From Alcaligenaceae bacterium (GTDB taxonomy: Bacteria > Pseudomonadota > Gammaproteobacteria > Burkholderiales > Burkholderiaceae_B), in the NCBI GenBank assembly GCA_012727555.1, contig JAAYGT010000042.1:1-40822 (forward strand): a DNA stretch of 40,822 nt. Reading direction: 5' to 3'. Within the stretch, counting starts at the first letter, position 1; each line of letters begins with the position of its first letter. The position numbers and the translations under genes were made by a program. Below the pieces are notes generated by a model that was not told the DNA's origin, ran no database searches, and saw nothing but the letters and a program-made list of their open reading frames with translations. Positions 27,704-36,681 of the stretch are shown here, one piece after another.

Positions 27704-27833
27704 CCGGGCGAACGACTTACCCCCGCAAAAGCCCCACTTTCAGAAAACAATACAGATCTCGCCTACCGTAAAGCGCCTGAATGGTGCAAAATATCGGGCA
27801 TCATGCGGCAAGCGCCGCCCCAGGAGAAGCATC

Positions 27834-28292
27834 ATGTTGAAAGTCAGTGAAATTCTGCGTGTCAAGGGCGACACTCTGTATACGGCCACCCCCGACATGC
27901 CCATACAGAAAGCGCTTGAGACCATGAGCACACTTGATATCGGTTCGCTGGTGGTCATGGAACATGGCGAACTGGCCGGCATGCTGACCTTCAGGGAAAT
28001 ATTGCGCCATCTGCACACCAACGGCGGCAACACCGGCAACTTCACGGTGCGACACATCATGGACGACCACCCGGTCAGTGTCTCGCCCAACACCAGCGCC
28101 GATGAAGTGCAACGCCTGATGCTCGAAAAACACGCGCGTTACATTCCCGTCATGGACGGCCCCACGCTCATGGGGGTCATTTCGTTCTACGACATGGCCA
28201 AGGCCATTGTGGCGGCACAGGAATTTGAAAACAAAATGCTGAAGGCCTATATTCGCGACTGGCCCTCCGATTCCGATCCAAGCGCCGCTTGA
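27834..28292 (+). CDS. Tandem CBS-domain protein
   Basis: A 152-aa protein made of two CBS domains (about residues 10-65 and 75-135; MSTLDIGSLVVMEHGELAGMLTFREIL and KHARYIPVMDGPTLMGVISFYDMAKAI). CBS pairs bind adenine nucleotides or S-adenosyl compounds and act as regulators, often forming dimers. No effector domain is attached. An AGGAG ribosome site precedes the ATG. It ends 21 bp from the convergent dusA stop. The partner protein is unknown. Confidence 0.9.
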   Translation: MLKVSEILRVKGDTLYTATPDMPIQKALETMSTLDIGSLVVMEHGELAGMLTFREILRHLHTNGGNTGNFTVRHIMDDHPVSVSPNTSADEVQRLMLEKHARYIPVMDGPTLMGVISFYDMAKAIVAAQEFENKMLKAYIRDWPSDSDPSAA

Positions 28293-28313
28293 TCGCTTGC
28301 CGCCCTGCCGTGT

Positions 28314-29309
28314 TCAGGCCATGCGCCTGAGCAATGCTTCATACGCCTGCCCGATCAGCGCTGCCTCGTTGGCATTCAGGCACTGCGGGTCAGACAGCGT
28401 GCGACGCCATTGCCGGGCACCTTTCCTTCCCGTCATCCAGCCTAGCAATGAACGCGCAATGATACGCAGAGGCACCCCTTTGGCGACCTCTTGCGCTGCA
28501 TAGGTCTCCATTGCCTGCACCACTCCGGCCTCATCGGGGATCTTTACGACCTGCCCCAGGGCAACGCTCAGTTCCGACAAAACACCCGGCATATGCCAGG
28601 CAGCACGCCCCAGCATCACACCATCGAAACGTCGAGCCCAATACAAAGACTGATCAACGTCGGCCAGACCACCATTGAGCACCACAACACAATCGGGAAA
28701 ATCTTGCTTCAGGCGCAGCGCATCGTTGTAGCGTAACGGCGGTATTTCACGGTTATCCTTGGGTGACAAGCCCTTGAGCACCGCGTTACGCGCATGCACA
28801 ATGAACACCCGGCAGCCGACATCGTGCAAACGGCCCATGAAGTCACGCACGAAATCATAGGAGTCGTTGTAATCGAGTCCAAGCCTGTGTTTGACTGTCA
28901 CCGGTACGGAAACGCTGTCTTGCATGGCCTTGATGCAATCGGCCACCAGGCCGGGTTCGGCCATGAGGCAGGCACCAAAAGCGCCCCGTTGCACACGCTC
29001 CGAAGGGCAACCACAATTCAGATTGATTTCATCGTATCCCCATTGCTCGCCCAGACGGGCACAGGCTGCCAGGGCATCGGGCTCGCTACCGCCAAGCTGT
29101 AATGCCACCGGATGCTCACAGGCGTTGAAATCCAGATGGCGTGCCACATTGCCATGCAGCAGCGCACCTGTGGTGATCATTTCGGTATAAAGACGTGCTG
29201 CCGGCGCCAGTTGCCGATGAAAAAAACGACAATGACGATCCGTGACGTCAATCATGGGGGCAACACACAACTGCCAGTCGGCAGGGTTAAGGTCGGAAGC
29301 TACGGGCAT
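28314..29309 (-). CDS. dusA: tRNA-dihydrouridine(20/20a) synthase DusA
   Basis: A 331-aa FMN enzyme that reduces uridine 20/20a in the tRNA D-loop. It has the FMN-binding start CVAPMIDVTDRHCRFFHR, YTEMITTGALLHG, the catalytic Cys region EINLNCGCPSERVQRGAFGACLM, VTVKHRLGLD, and FIVHARNAVLKGLSPKDNREIPPL, which is specific to the DusA subgroup. It is divergent from thrB with a 210-bp gap. Confidence 0.95.
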   Translation of the reverse strand: MPVASDLNPADWQLCVAPMIDVTDRHCRFFHRQLAPAARLYTEMITTGALLHGNVARHLDFNACEHPVALQLGGSEPDALAACARLGEQWGYDEINLNCGCPSERVQRGAFGACLMAEPGLVADCIKAMQDSVSVPVTVKHRLGLDYNDSYDFVRDFMGRLHDVGCRVFIVHARNAVLKGLSPKDNREIPPLRYNDALRLKQDFPDCVVVLNGGLADVDQSLYWARRFDGVMLGRAAWHMPGVLSELSVALGQVVKIPDEAGVVQAMETYAAQEVAKGVPLRIIARSLLGWMTGRKGARQWRRTLSDPQCLNANEAALIGQAYEALLRRMA

Positions 29310-29519
29310 GATTTGTGTGCAAAGCAGTCAAAGCAACATTTTACGCAAAGCAGGATCCCGCGTTGTGATGTCACCCCCTCTTGTTTTTCCCATTCGGGCA
29401 CATTGGTCTAAAATCCCGATTCCCGTTGAGGGTGTTGACCCATTCAGGCTTGTCATTGCCCTTTCAGGGTTCCCAGCCTTTTCCTTGCCAAGTACCGACT
29501 TTTCCCGAGCATACAACCC
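29310..29519. other. Divergent promoter region dusA/thrB
   Basis: The 210-bp gap between two divergent starts must contain both promoters. TCTAAAAT near 29409-29416 is an AT-rich -10-like element, but I see no convincing -35 partner and no operator dyad. Confidence 0.3.
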
Positions 29520-30488
29520 ATGGCCGTTTTTACCCCTGTCAGCCCCACTGACGCCCAGCACCTTCTTGAAAACTACGCATTGGGCGAACTGGTTTCCTTG
29601 CGTGGCATTACAGCGGGCATTGAAAACACCAACTACTTTCTGACCACCACAGCCGGTGAGTTCGTGCTCACCCTCTTCGAAGTCCTGACCTTCGAACAGT
29701 TACCGTTTTATATTGAACTGATGCATCACTTGGCGCAGCATCGCGTGCCGGTACCCGAACCCCAGACACGCACTGACGGAACACGGATCGGAACACTGCA
29801 TGGCAAGCCTTGTGCGATTGTGTCCCGTCTGAAGGGGGGCTACGAACCTGCACCGGGCCCTGTCCATTGCGCCCTGGCTGGCACCACACTGGCCAACGCC
29901 CACCTGGCAGGTCGTAGTTTCACATTGCATCAGCCCAATCTGCGTGGTCTGTCGTGGTGGACCGAAACCATTCCCAAAGTTGTGCCCTTCCTTTCTCCGG
30001 ATCAGGCTCACATGATTCAGACCACACTGACCGAACAACAACAGTTCGCGGGCACCGAAACCTATAAAGCGCTGCCGTACGGGCCAGCCCACTGTGACCT
30101 GTTTCGTGACAATGTCCTGTTCGATGGCACCTTCGAATCACCACGCATGGGTGGGCTGATCGACTTTTATTTTGCCGGTTGCGACACCTGGATCTTCGAT
30201 GTGGCCGTCAGTGTGAACGACTGGTGCATTGATCACGCTACCGGTGTGTTCAACACCGAAAAACTCAACGCCTGGCTCATGGCCTATGCCGCTGTTCGAC
30301 CTTTCACGGCGGAAGAACGCCAGGCCTGGCCGACCATTCTGCAGGCAGCCGCCCTGCGCTTCTGGGTTTCCAGACTGTTCGATTTCTTCCTGCCACGTCC
30401 GGCCCAAACGCTAAAACCCCATGACCCCCGCCACTTCGAACGCATTTTGCGTGAACGACGCGCTCATCCTGCCCCCGCGCTTCCCTGA
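29520..30488 (+). CDS. thrB: Homoserine kinase (APH-like, ThrB type)
   Basis: A 322-aa kinase of the aminoglycoside-phosphotransferase fold that phosphorylates homoserine in threonine synthesis, the form common in beta- and many alphaproteobacteria rather than the GHMP type. The ATP-binding N-lobe has GIENTNYFLTTTAGEFVLTL, the catalytic loop is HCDLFRDN at 191-198, and the metal site is IDFYFAG at 214-220. thrA and thrC are not adjacent. A BPSS1780 membrane gene starts 48 bp downstream. Confidence 0.94.
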   Translation: MAVFTPVSPTDAQHLLENYALGELVSLRGITAGIENTNYFLTTTAGEFVLTLFEVLTFEQLPFYIELMHHLAQHRVPVPEPQTRTDGTRIGTLHGKPCAIVSRLKGGYEPAPGPVHCALAGTTLANAHLAGRSFTLHQPNLRGLSWWTETIPKVVPFLSPDQAHMIQTTLTEQQQFAGTETYKALPYGPAHCDLFRDNVLFDGTFESPRMGGLIDFYFAGCDTWIFDVAVSVNDWCIDHATGVFNTEKLNAWLMAYAAVRPFTAEERQAWPTILQAAALRFWVSRLFDFFLPRPAQTLKPHDPRHFERILRERRAHPAPALP

Positions 30489-30536
30489 CCCGGTCCATAC
30501 CCAACGCAACTCCGAATCACACATCAATTCGCCATC

Positions 30537-31322
30537 ATGCAAGCAGCCATTCTTCCCGTGAGCGCGGGCTGGTCATGGGTTCAACAAGGTTATCGATTGT
30601 TCCGCCGCCAGCCTGTACCCTTGTTTTTCTGGAGCCTGGTCACCAGCTTCCTGATTACGGTCAGCTATATTATTCCGCTTTTCGGGCAAATGGCCCTGAT
30701 TGCCGGCACACCCGTTCTGACCTTCATCAGCCTGTCTGCCTGCAAGAATGTGGCAGCCGGGCGCACCATGCTCCTGCACATGTGGCTCGAACCGCTGCGT
30801 GATCGCGAAACGCGCAAACGCCTGCTTGTTTTGGGGATGGCGTATCTGCTCACCTGCCTGGCGGGCGGTTTTCTGGCAACGCTGCCCTTTCTGGGCGATC
30901 TGATGGCCAGCATCAACCCTGACGGCGCCCTTGACGAAGCAGCCATATACAGTGCCATGCGTGGGCCTTTGCTCACGTTTGGCCTGATGTACTTGCTGAT
31001 TTCCGCGCTGTTCTGGCACGCGCCTGCACTGATCGGCTGGCACAACATCCGTTTAGGGCAAGCCCTGTTCTTTTCCATGGTGGCCTGCTGGCGCAACAAA
31101 TGGGCATTTCTGGCCTACGGTATCACTTGGGCTGCCATTTTCATCGGTGTGCAGTTTCTGGGTAGCGCGCTCACTGGTATCGGCATGCCGGCAGGCGTTG
31201 CACAAATGCTGATGACGCCTGTGAATATCGCTGTGGCGGCCGTACTCTACTGCAGTTTTTATCCGGCCTACATCAGCATTTTCGGCCAACCTCTCACTGA
31301 ATCCGATCCACAGCAGCCCTGA
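30537..31322 (+). CDS. BPSS1780-family inner-membrane protein
   Basis: A 261-aa integral membrane protein with about six hydrophobic segments. The start with GWSWVQQGYRLFRRQP, FISLSACKNVAAGR and the end YCSFYPAYISIFGQP fit the BPSS1780 family, a group of unknown role found mainly in Burkholderiales, often beside thrB as here. Its last 29 bases overlap the end of the convergent DUF192 gene. Confidence 0.85.
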   Translation: MQAAILPVSAGWSWVQQGYRLFRRQPVPLFFWSLVTSFLITVSYIIPLFGQMALIAGTPVLTFISLSACKNVAAGRTMLLHMWLEPLRDRETRKRLLVLGMAYLLTCLAGGFLATLPFLGDLMASINPDGALDEAAIYSAMRGPLLTFGLMYLLISALFWHAPALIGWHNIRLGQALFFSMVACWRNKWAFLAYGITWAAIFIGVQFLGSALTGIGMPAGVAQMLMTPVNIAVAAVLYCSFYPAYISIFGQPLTESDPQQP

Positions 31323-31623
31323 TCAGATCCGCATAACCCGGGTTGCCACGGATATAACCGGCCTGCAGCTCGACAATGCTCGCAGCAGCAGGGCACCACA
31401 GGATCCGACCCGGAGGCACCGCGTGCTCGGTACGAACAGGAACCAGCGATGCGCCCAGAAAGACGATATCAATGGGAAAGGTCATGGTCAGAGTATGCAC
31501 TGACCGGCAATCCGGGAACCACAACCCTCGATTGCCCTCAAGCCGCCGGCTGAACGCCAGCCCCTTGAGCCGCTCAAGAAACCCTCGGGCCGGGTGCAAT
31601 TGGAGCACTTTCGCATCAAGCAT
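31294..31623 (-). CDS. DUF192 family protein at the end of the Tad operon
   Basis: A 109-aa DUF192 protein. Core motifs are FLERLKGLAFSRRLEGNRGLWFPDCRSVHTLTMTFPIDIVFL and the end VELQAGYIRGNPGYADLI. DUF192 proteins are small beta-barrels of unknown role, often exported; this one has no signal peptide. It starts four bases after the tadC stop and so is the last gene of the pilus operon. It overlaps the convergent BPSS1780 gene by 29 bp. Confidence 0.85.
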   Translation of the reverse strand: MLDAKVLQLHPARGFLERLKGLAFSRRLEGNRGLWFPDCRSVHTLTMTFPIDIVFLGASLVPVRTEHAVPPGRILWCPAAASIVELQAGYIRGNPGYADLIRAAVDRIQ

Positions 31624-31627
31624 GAAC

Positions 31628-32497
31628 TCAGCCCCACGCCAGCAAACGGATCACCACCGGAAAACCGATGATCAGAAAAGTACAGGGAAAGATACAAAAC
31701 ACCAACGGAAAGAGCATTTTCACGGGCGCCTGCATTGCCAGTTTTTCGGCACGCTGAAAAAGCTCGACACGTCGTTGGCTGGATTGAGCCTGCAGCAATG
31801 GCCCCAGGTTCATACCCAGTTGATCGGCCTGCCTCAGGGCATTGACCAATGCACTGACCTCATCAAGCTGACTGCGTTGCGCCATATCCGACAGCGCCTG
31901 CAGTCGTGAGACGCCCGTTCGCATATCGCCCAGGGCGCGCTCCAGTTCTGCACGCAAAGGGCCCGGTGGACAATGACGGGCTGACTGTTCCAGTGCCCCC
32001 TGCAAGTTCAAACCTGCCCTGACACATAACGTTGTCATGTCGAGCATGAAGGGCAATTCTCGAAGCATGGCGGCCTGGCGCAATTGACCAAGGCGTTTGA
32101 ACTGCCCTGCGACACCGAGCGATGCACCAGTGAACACAAAAACCAGCACGACCAGCCCGGAAACCGGTGAAAGCCCCAGCAAAAAAACAAAGATGGCAGA
32201 CGGCGCGAGCAGAACCCAACCGGCCAGCACCTGACATGCCAATACGTGCACCGGCAGCCAATGCCGGTCAAGCCCTGCCGTGCGCAGTAGGGTCTCAAGG
32301 CGTGCCCTGTATCGCCACGAAAGCATGGGCTCCAGCGCCGGCGCAAGACAGCAGACCCATAACCAGATCAACCGCAGCGGTGAGCCGGGCGACAGCAACC
32401 AGGGGCAGGCAGGCACACGCCGGGCCCATGGGCCCAGTACAACCCGGGCGACAAGTGCCAGGCAAAGCCCTGCGGCAAAAGAACTGATCCAGAGCAT
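31628..32497 (-). CDS. tadC: Tad pilus inner-membrane platform protein TadC
   Basis: A 289-aa GspF-domain platform protein that works with TadB in Flp pilus assembly. It has N-terminal membrane helices, a cytoplasmic GspF domain (LRELPFMLDMTTLCVRAGLNLQGALEQ; LDEVSALVNALRQADQLGMNLGPLLQ) and a closing helix (LFPLVFCIFPCTFLIIGFPVV). The ATG at 32497 lies four bases after the tadB stop. A TTG at 32521 would overlap tadB but is less likely. Confidence 0.9.
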   Translation of the reverse strand: MLWISSFAAGLCLALVARVVLGPWARRVPACPWLLSPGSPLRLIWLWVCCLAPALEPMLSWRYRARLETLLRTAGLDRHWLPVHVLACQVLAGWVLLAPSAIFVFLLGLSPVSGLVVLVFVFTGASLGVAGQFKRLGQLRQAAMLRELPFMLDMTTLCVRAGLNLQGALEQSARHCPPGPLRAELERALGDMRTGVSRLQALSDMAQRSQLDEVSALVNALRQADQLGMNLGPLLQAQSSQRRVELFQRAEKLAMQAPVKMLFPLVFCIFPCTFLIIGFPVVIRLLAWG

Positions 32498-32501
32498 GCT
32501 G

Positions 32502-33350
32502 CTAAACCCGTATGGCGACAATACGACGTATCAGCCAGATGCCCGTCAGTTCGAGTACGAGAATCGTCACGAGAACGGCCCAACCCGCCGTGGTTCCCCA
32601 GAGCGGTGCCATGGCATCAGGATCCAGGAAATTCAGGACAAAGCCAAGCAAAACGGGTAATGCGGTCATGATCACCGCCTGCAAACGCCCCTGGGCTGTC
32701 AGGGTATCGATACGACCCGCCAACTGCAGACGCTCCCTGATCGTAATAGCCATGTCTTCAAGCAACGCGCCCAGACTGCCACCACTGTTCGAAGCAATGA
32801 CCAATGCCGCCACGATCAAACCGGTTGCTTCGGTGGGAACCCGTTGATACAAGCCCTGGAGCGCAGCGGCAACAGGTACCCCCATACGTTGTTCGCGCAC
32901 CATCAGGGAAAGTTCCTGGCCCAATGGCGCCGGCGCACGGGTGGCCAGATACCGCAAGGCAGATTGCAAACCACTTCCAGACTGCAAGGCACCTGCCAAC
33001 CCCATCAGCAGATCAGGCCACTGCTGATCGCAGCGGGCCAGGCGCCGTCGTCGAAACCAGTGCATTCCCAAGTGGGGAACGCTCAGAAAGGCAACACCTG
33101 TGAAAACGGCAAGCAGCCAGGAAGCCAGCAGAAAATAAACCAGAAGTGCGGTCATGCCGGCAACCATCACTGCAGCGATCCAGACCTGCGCCGGGTCGAG
33201 AAACAGGAAAAACTCGCCCAGACCACGTGTTGCCAGTTGGTGAAAAGCTTGATGATAACGGGCCAGGCCATTGATGAGGCTGCGTTGCACAAACCAAACA
33301 GCAATCGCAACCAAAAGCCCGGTGGCCAGCATGCTTCCAAGCAGCATCAT
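32502..33350 (-). CDS. tadB: Tad pilus inner-membrane platform protein TadB
   Basis: A 282-aa GspF-domain protein. Membrane helices lie at the N-terminus and around residues 80-120. The cytoplasmic domain has QWPDLLMGLAGALQSGSGLQSALRYLA and ALVIASNSGGSLGALLEDMAITIRERLQL, and two helices close the protein. The start ATG overlaps the tadA stop (ATGA) with AGGGG upstream; the adjacent second ATG at 33347 is equally spaced for initiation. Confidence 0.9.
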   Translation of the reverse strand: MMLLGSMLATGLLVAIAVWFVQRSLINGLARYHQAFHQLATRGLGEFFLFLDPAQVWIAAVMVAGMTALLVYFLLASWLLAVFTGVAFLSVPHLGMHWFRRRRLARCDQQWPDLLMGLAGALQSGSGLQSALRYLATRAPAPLGQELSLMVREQRMGVPVAAALQGLYQRVPTEATGLIVAALVIASNSGGSLGALLEDMAITIRERLQLAGRIDTLTAQGRLQAVIMTALPVLLGFVLNFLDPDAMAPLWGTTAGWAVLVTILVLELTGIWLIRRIVAIRV

Positions 33351-35170
33351 GATGTCCCCTGCCGGGTATTGGCAAGAAAACCATGTGCAGCCGGCTCCAG
33401 AACCGTACGTTGCTGAAAGAGACTCACCTGAAGATCGGCCGGCTGACGGCTGCCCGTATCGGAGGCAGAAAAATGCTCGGGCATCAGGCCACACCCTTCA
33501 AAAACCAGAGGTGTGTGGTTTGCACAACGAAAAACCGGTTGCAGCTGAATACGACCACTTTCCATACCCGTCACTTCAACGATCGCGGTAATCACACGTT
33601 GTCCGGAACCCAGTCTGGCCTGCTGGACAATGAAATGAATACTGGCGGCAATGTGCTCACGAACAGCCGATAATGGCAAATCCATACCGGCCATGAGAAT
33701 CATGGTTTCCAGACGAGCAAGCGCATCACGCGGCGTATTGGCATGCAATGTTGTCAACGAACCTTCGTGCCCCGTGTTCATGGCCGAAAGCATGTCAAAC
33801 GCCTCGCCCCCCCGACACTCACCAACCACAATCCTGTCGGGTCGCATGCGCAAGGCATTACGTACAAGGTCACGAATTTCGATGCGACCACGCCCTTCGA
33901 GGTTGGCCGGCCGGGCCTCAAGTGCAACGCAGTGCTCGTGATTCAACCTGAGTTCTGCAGCATCTTCGATTGTGATGACGCGCTCATGAGCGGGAATGCA
34001 GTTTGACAAAACATTCAACAACGTTGTCTTTCCAGAACCGGTGCCTCCTGACACCACAATATTGCAACGTTCACGGACACAAATCTCGAGAAAACGGCTC
34101 ATGGCGGTATCAAGCGACCCACGCTCGACCAGGTCGGTCATGGACAAACGGCGTTCAGGAAACTTTCGTATGGTCAGACTGCAGCCACGCAGGGCTACCG
34201 GCGAAATCACGGCATTCACACGTGAACCATCGGGCAATCGGGCATCGACCATGGGTGAACTGTCATCAATGCGCCGTCCAAGGGGCGAAACGATCCGCTC
34301 GATGATCCCCAGAACGGCCTGTTCACTGCTGAACATACGGCCGGCCGGTTCAATTCGGCCATTGATTTCGACATAGATCTGGTCATGACGATTGACCATG
34401 ATTTCTGTGACGCGAGGATCAGCCAGCAGGGGTTCAAGTGGCCCAAGACCGACAGCCTCGTCAAGAACATCGGTCAGTAAACGGGTTTTGTCCAGATCCT
34501 GCGGCAACTCGGTATCGGAGGCAAGAATTCCTGTCAGGGCCTCGTGCACCTCGGCCCGCAGTGCGGTATCGCTCATGGCGGCAATGTCTCTGCGGCGCAG
34601 GTCCAACGTATGTAACAAAGCAAGATGGATGCGCTTGCGATGCCGAAGCAAAACATCGGCATCGCAAGAAACCCGGGTGTGCTTTGCTGCCGGAATCCCG
34701 GTACGTGTTACCGGCGTTCGAGCCCTCTGTGCTTTCCCGATTTCGGCATCCGATTCCTGCACAGGGTCGGCCATATAGAGTACCGGCTCGGTATCACTGC
34801 AGCCCCGAAACGCGGGCTCAGACTGGACCTCAGAATCCGGCAGGCCGAGAACAGGCAAAGGCTCCACAGTACTCAAATGCCCGGAGTCTGGATCAACAAT
34901 CTGGATCAGACACTCGCCGATCACGATCTGGTCACCACTGGCAAGCGGACCATGATGTGAAACGCGGGCACCATTGACCCATGAACCACACAGGCCGCCC
35001 AGGTCCTCAAGAAAAATTCCGTGTGGACGGCGCTCCAGTCGTGCATGATGACGGGCTACGCGCCAACCTCGCAGACACAGTGCGTTGTCAGGACCTCGTC
35101 CGATACTCAGTGGCAGGCTGAGCGCACGGGTTTCCACCCGACCCGCCTCAAAGCGAAGAATGACTTTCAT
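33347..35170 (-). CDS. tadA: FHA-TadA/CpaF fusion ATPase of the Tad pilus
   Basis: A 607-aa hexameric secretion ATPase (TadA/CpaF) with an added N-terminal FHA domain. Residues 1-95 are FHA-like ([36 protein letters not shown]). A linker follows to about 170. The CpaF core has [16 protein letters not shown], Walker [10 protein letters not shown] (375-383), [11 protein letters not shown], and the Walker B region [20 protein letters not shown] with LTTLHAN. Key FHA residues are changed: the SRxH motif reads ARHH and the SxNGT motif reads GLCGS, so phosphothreonine binding is doubtful. The start overlaps the secretin stop (ATGA) with GAGGGAG upstream. It powers pilus extension. Confidence 0.93.
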   Translation of the reverse strand: MKVILRFEAGRVETRALSLPLSIGRGPDNALCLRGWRVARHHARLERRPHGIFLEDLGGLCGSWVNGARVSHHGPLASGDQIVIGECLIQIVDPDSGHLSTVEPLPVLGLPDSEVQSEPAFRGCSDTEPVLYMADPVQESDAEIGKAQRARTPVTRTGIPAAKHTRVSCDADVLLRHRKRIHLALLHTLDLRRRDIAAMSDTALRAEVHEALTGILASDTELPQDLDKTRLLTDVLDEAVGLGPLEPLLADPRVTEIMVNRHDQIYVEINGRIEPAGRMFSSEQAVLGIIERIVSPLGRRIDDSSPMVDARLPDGSRVNAVISPVALRGCSLTIRKFPERRLSMTDLVERGSLDTAMSRFLEICVRERCNIVVSGGTGSGKTTLLNVLSNCIPAHERVITIEDAAELRLNHEHCVALEARPANLEGRGRIEIRDLVRNALRMRPDRIVVGECRGGEAFDMLSAMNTGHEGSLTTLHANTPRDALARLETMILMAGMDLPLSAVREHIAASIHFIVQQARLGSGQRVITAIVEVTGMESGRIQLQPVFRCANHTPLVFEGCGLMPEHFSASDTGSRQPADLQVSLFQQRTVLEPAAHGFLANTRQGTS

Positions 35171-36681
35171 GGGCGCTCCCTCGGCTGGGTTGCCGTGTTT
35201 GTCCACTGAGATGTCTGACCTGCCCATGAAGAGCCGGCGGATTGGAGCCTGGGCTGTTCAGTCGGCCAAGGCTGGGGTAAAAGCGTTGCATTGAGTCGGG
35301 GCGCATCGGGAAAATGCTGTTCAAGCACCTGATCAACACGGCTCAACCTTCCGGCGGAAACCGGATGATCAGGCGTCACCAGCACGGGCGTTACAAAAAT
35401 TGCAAGTTCGGTTTCCTGATGCTGCGCCTTACGCGTACGAAACAATTCGCCCAGCAGCGGTATGCTGCCCAGCAAGGGAACCTGCTCAACTGTGCGTGAC
35501 AGATCACGTGAAAGAAAGCCGGCAAGCACCAGCGTCTGGCCGGAACGGACATTGAACTCTGTTGCCGCACGCCGGGTTTTCAGCGATGGCCCGCCGGGCA
35601 ACGAAACTGCCGTATCAACCGCACTGACCTCGACCTCGATACGGGAACGCACGGCACCATTGCGTTCCACCTGGGGGGTAATGCGCAGGGAAACACCATA
35701 GGGCTTGAAAACCGTATTGGTATTGCCATTGGCATCGGTTGTGGCATAGGGCACTTCACCACCCGCAAGAAACTCGGCTGTGGATCCACTGCGTGCAAGT
35801 AACTGCGGCTGAGCCAGAACGAGCGCCGTACCGGATTGTGCCATGGCCTGAATGCTGGCTGACAAGAGTGCATTAGCCCCGAAATACGCCGCTGCAGCGG
35901 TGGCCGGAAAAACAGCCGGCACAACAATTTCACCGGGACGATCCATGAGCGCGGATGAAGCTGCATCCCAGGCAAGCCCGGCATTCACGCCACCGGCCGT
36001 TCCCCACCGCAAACCCAGTTCCTGCAGGCGGGAACGGGGCATTTCAACCACTTTGACATCCAGCAACACCATACTGTCCCAACCGACCTGACCTGTCAGG
36101 TCAACCAATTGGGGATAACGTTTGGCAAGACTTGCAATACGTGCCCGGTCATCGTCCGACAGATCATCACCCTCGACAACAAGCTTGTCACCCACGATCG
36201 ACAAGCGCGCCTGGGGAATACGTTGCAAAACAGCCTGAAGCTCCTGCTGCACCTGCAACGCGCCCTCCGGAGCGACGTGTATCTGATATTGCCTGCGCGC
36301 CCCGGATGCACTCCAGACCTGCAGGGAACTGAGACCTTCATGCCGCGCAAAGACAATCACCTCTTTTTCATCTGTGGTGACTGCATTGACCACGTGTCCG
36401 TCGCCAACCGCAACACGGGCAACATCGGGAATGGCAAGTACACGGACTTCTCCAACCTGCATTTTGAGAACCTTGGAAGCATTGTCGGATGCAGACCACA
36501 CCGGGCCGGCATGACCAAGCAAGAAAACAATCAAAACTCTGACAAGCCCCCCAAGAGACACGACAGCCCACTGCGCCTGCGGAGCCCAAAAAACACGGCC
36601 GCGTGACCGCGTCAGGCACCTGATATTGATCTGACGGGACAGGACAAGGCCCGGGATACGAAGGAAGGAAGCCGGCATCAT
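35167..36681 (-). CDS. rcpA: Tad pilus outer-membrane secretin RcpA/CpaC
   Basis: A 504-aa secretin that forms the outer-membrane channel for the Flp pilus. It has a signal anchor (VRVLIVFLLGHAGPVWSASD), the pilus secretin N-domain (VLKMQVGEVRVLAIPDVARVAVGDG), a BON-like repeat, and the secretin domain (LLDVKVVEMPRSRLQELGLRWG; EFNVRSGQTLVLAGFLSRD; VPLLGSIPLLGELFRTRK). A proline/glutamine-rich tail follows. The start ATG overlaps the CpaB stop. Confidence 0.92.
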   Translation of the reverse strand: MMPASFLRIPGLVLSRQINIRCLTRSRGRVFWAPQAQWAVVSLGGLVRVLIVFLLGHAGPVWSASDNASKVLKMQVGEVRVLAIPDVARVAVGDGHVVNAVTTDEKEVIVFARHEGLSSLQVWSASGARRQYQIHVAPEGALQVQQELQAVLQRIPQARLSIVGDKLVVEGDDLSDDDRARIASLAKRYPQLVDLTGQVGWDSMVLLDVKVVEMPRSRLQELGLRWGTAGGVNAGLAWDAASSALMDRPGEIVVPAVFPATAAAAYFGANALLSASIQAMAQSGTALVLAQPQLLARSGSTAEFLAGGEVPYATTDANGNTNTVFKPYGVSLRITPQVERNGAVRSRIEVEVSAVDTAVSLPGGPSLKTRRAATEFNVRSGQTLVLAGFLSRDLSRTVEQVPLLGSIPLLGELFRTRKAQHQETELAIFVTPVLVTPDHPVSAGRLSRVDQVLEQHFPDAPRLNATLLPQPWPTEQPRLQSAGSSWAGQTSQWTNTATQPRERP

